From Chloroflexota bacterium (GTDB taxonomy: Bacteria; Chloroflexota; UBA6077; FW602-bin22; CADDYW01), in assembly GCA_021324795.1 (NCBI GenBank), contig JAJPIK010000042.1:1-63353 (forward strand): a stretch of DNA of 63,353 nt. The letters are read 5' to 3'. The translations under genes and the position numbers were made by a program. The notes under the pieces were generated by a model. The model was not told the origin of the DNA. It saw only the letters and a list, made by a program, of their open reading frames with translations, and did no database searches. Below, piece by piece: positions 59,956 to 63,353 of the stretch (the stretch's first letter is position 1; the number at the start of each line of letters is the position of its first letter).

Positions 59956-62900
59956 ATGCGAACGATTTACTCCGCGAGAGAGTTCATCCACGTTTCCGCG
60001 GCGCGAGCCCCCGCCACGCGGGACCTGGAAGCCGAGTTGCGGCAGGTCGTGAGCGGTGAGGTGCGCTTTGACGCCGGCAGCCGCGCGCTCTACGCAACCG
60101 ACTCATCTAACTATCGCCAGGTGCCGATCGGGGTGGTGATCCCACGCGACGTCGAGGACGTCGTCCGTGCGGTCACCGTCTGTCGGGAACATGGGGCGCC
60201 CATCCTCGCCCGCGGTGGTGGCACCAGCCTCGCCGGCCAGTGCTGCAACGTCGCAGTCGTCTTCGACTTTTCCAAGTACCTGCACCACGTCCTCGCGCTG
60301 GACCCGCGGGGCAAGCGGGCGCGGGTCCAGCCCGGCACGGTCCTCGACACGCTGCGCGCGGCGGCCGAGCGCCATCACCTCACCTTCGGACCGGACCCAG
60401 CGACGCACGACCACAATACACTTGGCGGGATGATCGGCAACAACTCCTGCGGCGTCCACTCGGTAATGGCTGGGCGCACGACCGAGAACGTCGAGGAGCT
60501 CGAGGTTCTGACCTATGACGGCCTCCGCCTGCGCGTCGGGCCGACCAGCGACGACGAATTGGAGCGGATCATCCGCGCCGGCGGGCGGCGCGGTGAGATC
60601 TACGGCCAACTGCGAGCGCTCCGCGACCGTTACGCCGACCTCATCCGGACGCGCTTTCCGGACATCCCGAGGAGAGTCTCAGGCTACGCGCTCGACCAGC
60701 TCTTGCCCGAGAACGGCTTCCACGTCGCCCGCGCGCTGGTCGGAAGCGAGTGCACCTGCGTGACCATTCTCGCGGCGACGGTGCGCCTCGTCGACAGCCC
60801 GCCGGTACGCTCGCTCGTCGTCCTCGGCTATCCCGACGTCTTCAGCGCTGGCGACCATGTCCCGGACGTCCTGGCGCACGGGCCAATCGCCCTCGAGGCC
60901 ATCGACGACCAACTCGCCGAATGGGCAAGCCTGATGGGCTTGCACCCGGCCGCGATCCGCCAATTGCCGCCGGGCGGCGGCTGGCTGCTGGTCGAGTTCG
61001 GTGGACAGACCCGTGAGGAGGCCAACGGGAAGGCGCACGCACTTATGGAGGCGCTGAAAGCAGTCTCTAACCCACCGTCGCTCAAGCTCATGGATGATCC
61101 CCGGGAGGAGGCTGAGACCTGGAAGGTGCGCGAGGCCGGGCTGGGCGCGACAACGATCATCCCGGTCACCAACAAGATCGCCTGGCCCGGCTGGGAGGAC
61201 GCGGCCGTGGCGCCGGATAAACTCGGGGGCTACCTGCGCGACTTCCGGGCTCTCCTCGACAAGTACGGCTACCACGGCTCGCTCTACGGCCACTTCGGTC
61301 AGGGCTGCGTCCACACCAGCACCGACTTCGACCTGGAAACGCGCGAGGGAATCAAAGCGTTCCGGTCGTTCATCGAGGAGGCGGCCGATCTGGTTGTGCG
61401 CTACGGCGGCTCCTTCTCGGGCGAGCATGGCGATGGCCAGGCGCGCGGCGAGCTACTGGTGAAGATGTTCGGCCCGGAGCTGGTCCAGGCGTTTCGCGAG
61501 TTCAAGGCGATCTGGGATCCGGACGGCAAGATGAACCCAGGCAAGGTTGTCGATCCATACCGGCTGGACGAGAACCTGCGCTTGGGAACTAGCTACAACC
61601 CGCCACGGGTCACGACACACTTCGCGCTGCTCGACGATCAGGGCAGCTTCGCCCGCGCCACGCTGCGCTGCGTCGGCGTGGGGGAATGCCGCAAGACGGA
61701 TACGGGCACGATGTGCCCGAGCTACATGGTGACGCGCGAGGAGATGCACTCGACACGTGGGCGAGCGCGGCTGCTTTTCGAGATGCTCCATGGCAACCCG
61801 CTGACCCAAGGCTGGCACAGCAAGCAGGTCAAGGCCGGGCTCGACCTCTGCCTCGCCTGTAAGGGCTGCAAGGGCGAGTGCCCGATGACAGTCGACATGG
61901 CGACCTACAAGGCCGAATTCCTCTCCCACTACTACGCGGGACGCCTCCGTCCGCTGCACGCCTATGCCTTCGGGCTAATCATGTACTGGGCACGCCTGGC
62001 CGAGCACGCACCGTGGCTCGCCAACTTCCTGACGGGGGCGCCGGGGCTCGCCGACCTGGCGAAGGCGGTGCTGGGCGTCGCGCCCCAGCGGCATCTGCCG
62101 GCCTTTGCGCCGTATACCTTTCGTGCCTGGTTCCGCCAGCACGAGCCGAGAAACGTCGGTGCCCCGCGGGTGATCCTCTGGCCTGACACATTCAACAACC
62201 ACTTTCACCCGGAAACAGCGATCGCCGCCGTCGACGTGCTCGAGGCCGCCGGGTTCCGGGTCGAGGTGCCCGGGTCGCGCCTCTGCTGCGGGCGGCCGCT
62301 CTACGACTACGGCATGCTGGACCTGGCCAAACGGCACCTACGGCAGATTCTGGACGCGCTGCGGCCGGAGATTCGCGCCGGCATCCCGATCGTCGGCCTC
62401 GAGCCGAGCTGTGTCGCGGTGCTCCGCGACGAACTGACGAACCTCTTCTCGTGGGACGAGGACGCCAAGCGCTTGCGGCAGCAAACGTTCCTTCTGAGCG
62501 AATTCCTGGAGAAGAAGGCGCCAGATTTCGCGCTACCGAAGCTTCCGCGGAAGGTGATCGTCCACGGGCATTGCCACCAGAAAGCGCTCATGACGCTGAC
62601 TACTGAGGAGGCAGTGCTGCGTCGGCTCGGCCTCGACTTCGCGGTGCTCGACTCGGGCTGCTGCGGGATGGCCGGAGCCTTCGGCTACGAGAAGGACCAT
62701 TACGACGTCTCGATCGCCTGTGGTGAACGCGTACTCCTACCAGCGGTGCGTGAGACCGACCGTGAGACGCTGATTATCGCCGACGGGTTTAGCTGCCGCG
62801 AGCAGATCGCCCAGACAACCGACCGACGGGCGCTGCACCTGGCAGAAGTGATCCAGATCGCGCTGCGCGCCGGCCGGGGCGGTCCCGCTGAAGCCGAGCC

Positions 62901-63036
62901 CACGGCCCAGAACTTTCCCCGAGGAACGGTCGGAACGTTTGTGTCCAGCGCGCGGGCGGTCGCGCTGATCGGGATCGGTCTGGCTCTTGCGGGCGGCGCC
63001 GTGGCGTGGAGGATCAGCCGCGGGAGGTCGCGATAG
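59956..63036 (+). CDS. FAD-linked oxidase / Fe-S (GlcD-GlpC type) fusion oxidoreductase with C-terminal membrane anchor
   Basis: The 1026-residue fusion has an FAD-binding PCMH domain (GVVIPRDVEDVVRAV, ARGGGTSLAGQ near 85, DHNTLGGMIGNNSCGVHS near 152), an FAD-oxidase C-terminal domain (HGSLYGHFGQGCVHT, SGEHGDGQARGELL, NPGKVVDP), a ferredoxin-like region (CVGVGECRKT...MCPSY, CLACKGCKGECP), and two CCG domains (SRLCCGRPL, DSGCCGMAGAFG). This is the layout of D-lactate or D-2-hydroxyglutarate dehydrogenases of the DLD-Fe-S class. A final hydrophobic segment (about 998-1017) ending in RISRGRSR could anchor it to the membrane, where it may feed electrons to quinone. ATG 59956 follows GGAAGG. Confidence 0.88.
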   Translation: MRTIYSAREFIHVSAARAPATRDLEAELRQVVSGEVRFDAGSRALYATDSSNYRQVPIGVVIPRDVEDVVRAVTVCREHGAPILARGGGTSLAGQCCNVAVVFDFSKYLHHVLALDPRGKRARVQPGTVLDTLRAAAERHHLTFGPDPATHDHNTLGGMIGNNSCGVHSVMAGRTTENVEELEVLTYDGLRLRVGPTSDDELERIIRAGGRRGEIYGQLRALRDRYADLIRTRFPDIPRRVSGYALDQLLPENGFHVARALVGSECTCVTILAATVRLVDSPPVRSLVVLGYPDVFSAGDHVPDVLAHGPIALEAIDDQLAEWASLMGLHPAAIRQLPPGGGWLLVEFGGQTREEANGKAHALMEALKAVSNPPSLKLMDDPREEAETWKVREAGLGATTIIPVTNKIAWPGWEDAAVAPDKLGGYLRDFRALLDKYGYHGSLYGHFGQGCVHTSTDFDLETREGIKAFRSFIEEAADLVVRYGGSFSGEHGDGQARGELLVKMFGPELVQAFREFKAIWDPDGKMNPGKVVDPYRLDENLRLGTSYNPPRVTTHFALLDDQGSFARATLRCVGVGECRKTDTGTMCPSYMVTREEMHSTRGRARLLFEMLHGNPLTQGWHSKQVKAGLDLCLACKGCKGECPMTVDMATYKAEFLSHYYAGRLRPLHAYAFGLIMYWARLAEHAPWLANFLTGAPGLADLAKAVLGVAPQRHLPAFAPYTFRAWFRQHEPRNVGAPRVILWPDTFNNHFHPETAIAAVDVLEAAGFRVEVPGSRLCCGRPLYDYGMLDLAKRHLRQILDALRPEIRAGIPIVGLEPSCVAVLRDELTNLFSWDEDAKRLRQQTFLLSEFLEKKAPDFALPKLPRKVIVHGHCHQKALMTLTTEEAVLRRLGLDFAVLDSGCCGMAGAFGYEKDHYDVSIACGERVLLPAVRETDRETLIIADGFSCREQIAQTTDRRALHLAEVIQIALRAGRGGPAEAEPTAQNFPRGTVGTFVSSARAVALIGIGLALAGGAVAWRISRGRSR

Positions 63037-63353
63037 CGGGCAAAGCTTCGCAGCAGGCCTCCGAGGTGCCGAGAATGGCGAGATTGCGCAACGGGCCCGA
63101 GGCGCCCACGAACAGGGCCTGATCCTAGCCGTTGACGTGGAGCGTCACGGCCACCACTCCTCATGCTGGCACGGTCGGAGCCAGGCAGATACTCATCGTG
63201 GCCGGCGGGTCGCTCGACACCTGGCCGTTTTTGTCTGATGCCTACGCTTGAGTTTTAACCCCAGCAGGCAGAGGGTCTGGCGGCTTCTGGCGACATCGCG
63301 CCGGTGATGGCCCCATGGTGTGCTATGCCCAATCACGACTCCCTTGCCAACAT
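63037..63353. other. 317-bp terminal stretch with no recognised gene
   Basis: After the oxidoreductase stop, short open frames exist on both strands but none looks like a protein, and there is no clear promoter or hairpin. A gene may begin beyond the window edge. Confidence 0.5.

Noticed and set aside
62987..63238. 83-codon plus-strand ORF at the right edge
   Set aside because: It overlaps the end of the oxidoreductase in another frame and shows no family features.

Overview
The window reads as chromosomal DNA of a Chloroflexota bacterium, most likely class Thermomicrobia (Sphaerobacter/Nitrolancea-like). The clues are a moderately high GC content, frequent GTG and TTG starts with strong GGAGG sites, a STAND ATPase next to a large family-39-type glycosyltransferase, an ECF sigma factor paired with a DUF5667-type protein, a CO/xanthine-dehydrogenase-type hydroxylase, and a MurE without the meso-DAP motif. 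This placement is inference from gene style; no rRNA, tRNA, CRISPR array, insertion sequence or phage gene was seen.

Layout. 1-8.6 kb: 3' part of a formate-dehydrogenase/NuoG-like Fe-S protein, then cysteine synthase and a sensor kinase (minus), rarA, a DedA protein and citrate synthase with a textbook terminator. 8.7-16.3 kb: STAND/TPR ATPase and a membrane glycosyltransferase, HD-GYP phosphodiesterase coupled to glycerol kinase, and a MerR regulator. 16.5-22.8 kb: a tightly spaced unit of receiver-only protein, Tat-exported solute-binding lipoprotein, sensor kinase with a degenerate ATP-binding domain, and glycogen-debranching-type glucosidase. 22.9-31.9 kb: dehydrogenases, a serine hydrolase, HU, a glutaredoxin-like gene interrupted by TGA exactly at its first redox cysteine, a HAD protein, a zinc-ribbon protein and a three-subunit molybdenum hydroxylase operon. 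32.1-37.6 kb: phoP-phoR-pstC-pstA-pstB-phoU with a four-repeat PhoP box in front of pstC and no pstS. 37.6-43.3 kb (minus): overlapping ltaE-aroK-aroB-aminotransferase-DNA glycosylase operon and a glycosyltransferase. 43.6-47.5 kb: diguanylate cyclase, ECF sigma factor and putative membrane partner with poly-C tracts. 47.6-52.8 kb: MetE-like, FlK-like thioesterase, GlxR-like dehydrogenase, RfaE-type kinase and acyl-CoA synthetase. 52.8-63.0 kb: two beta-propeller proteins, a divergent Lgt homologue, MurE, an HdeD-like protein, a zinc alcohol dehydrogenase and a 1026-residue flavin/Fe-S fusion, the last two in visibly more GC-rich DNA.

The most notable find is the candidate selenocysteine glutaredoxin at 26907-27179. 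Its UGA occupies the first position of a UxxC redox motif, a strong ribosome binding site precedes it, the thioredoxin-fold sequence continues cleanly after the UGA, and a stem-loop with a single bulged U lies just downstream, as in bacterial SECIS elements. Secondary points are the PhoP box, the molybdopterin-family protein without a metal-ligand Cys/Sec, the sensor kinase with lost N/G boxes beside a binding lipoprotein, and the Lgt homologue lacking expected active-site residues.
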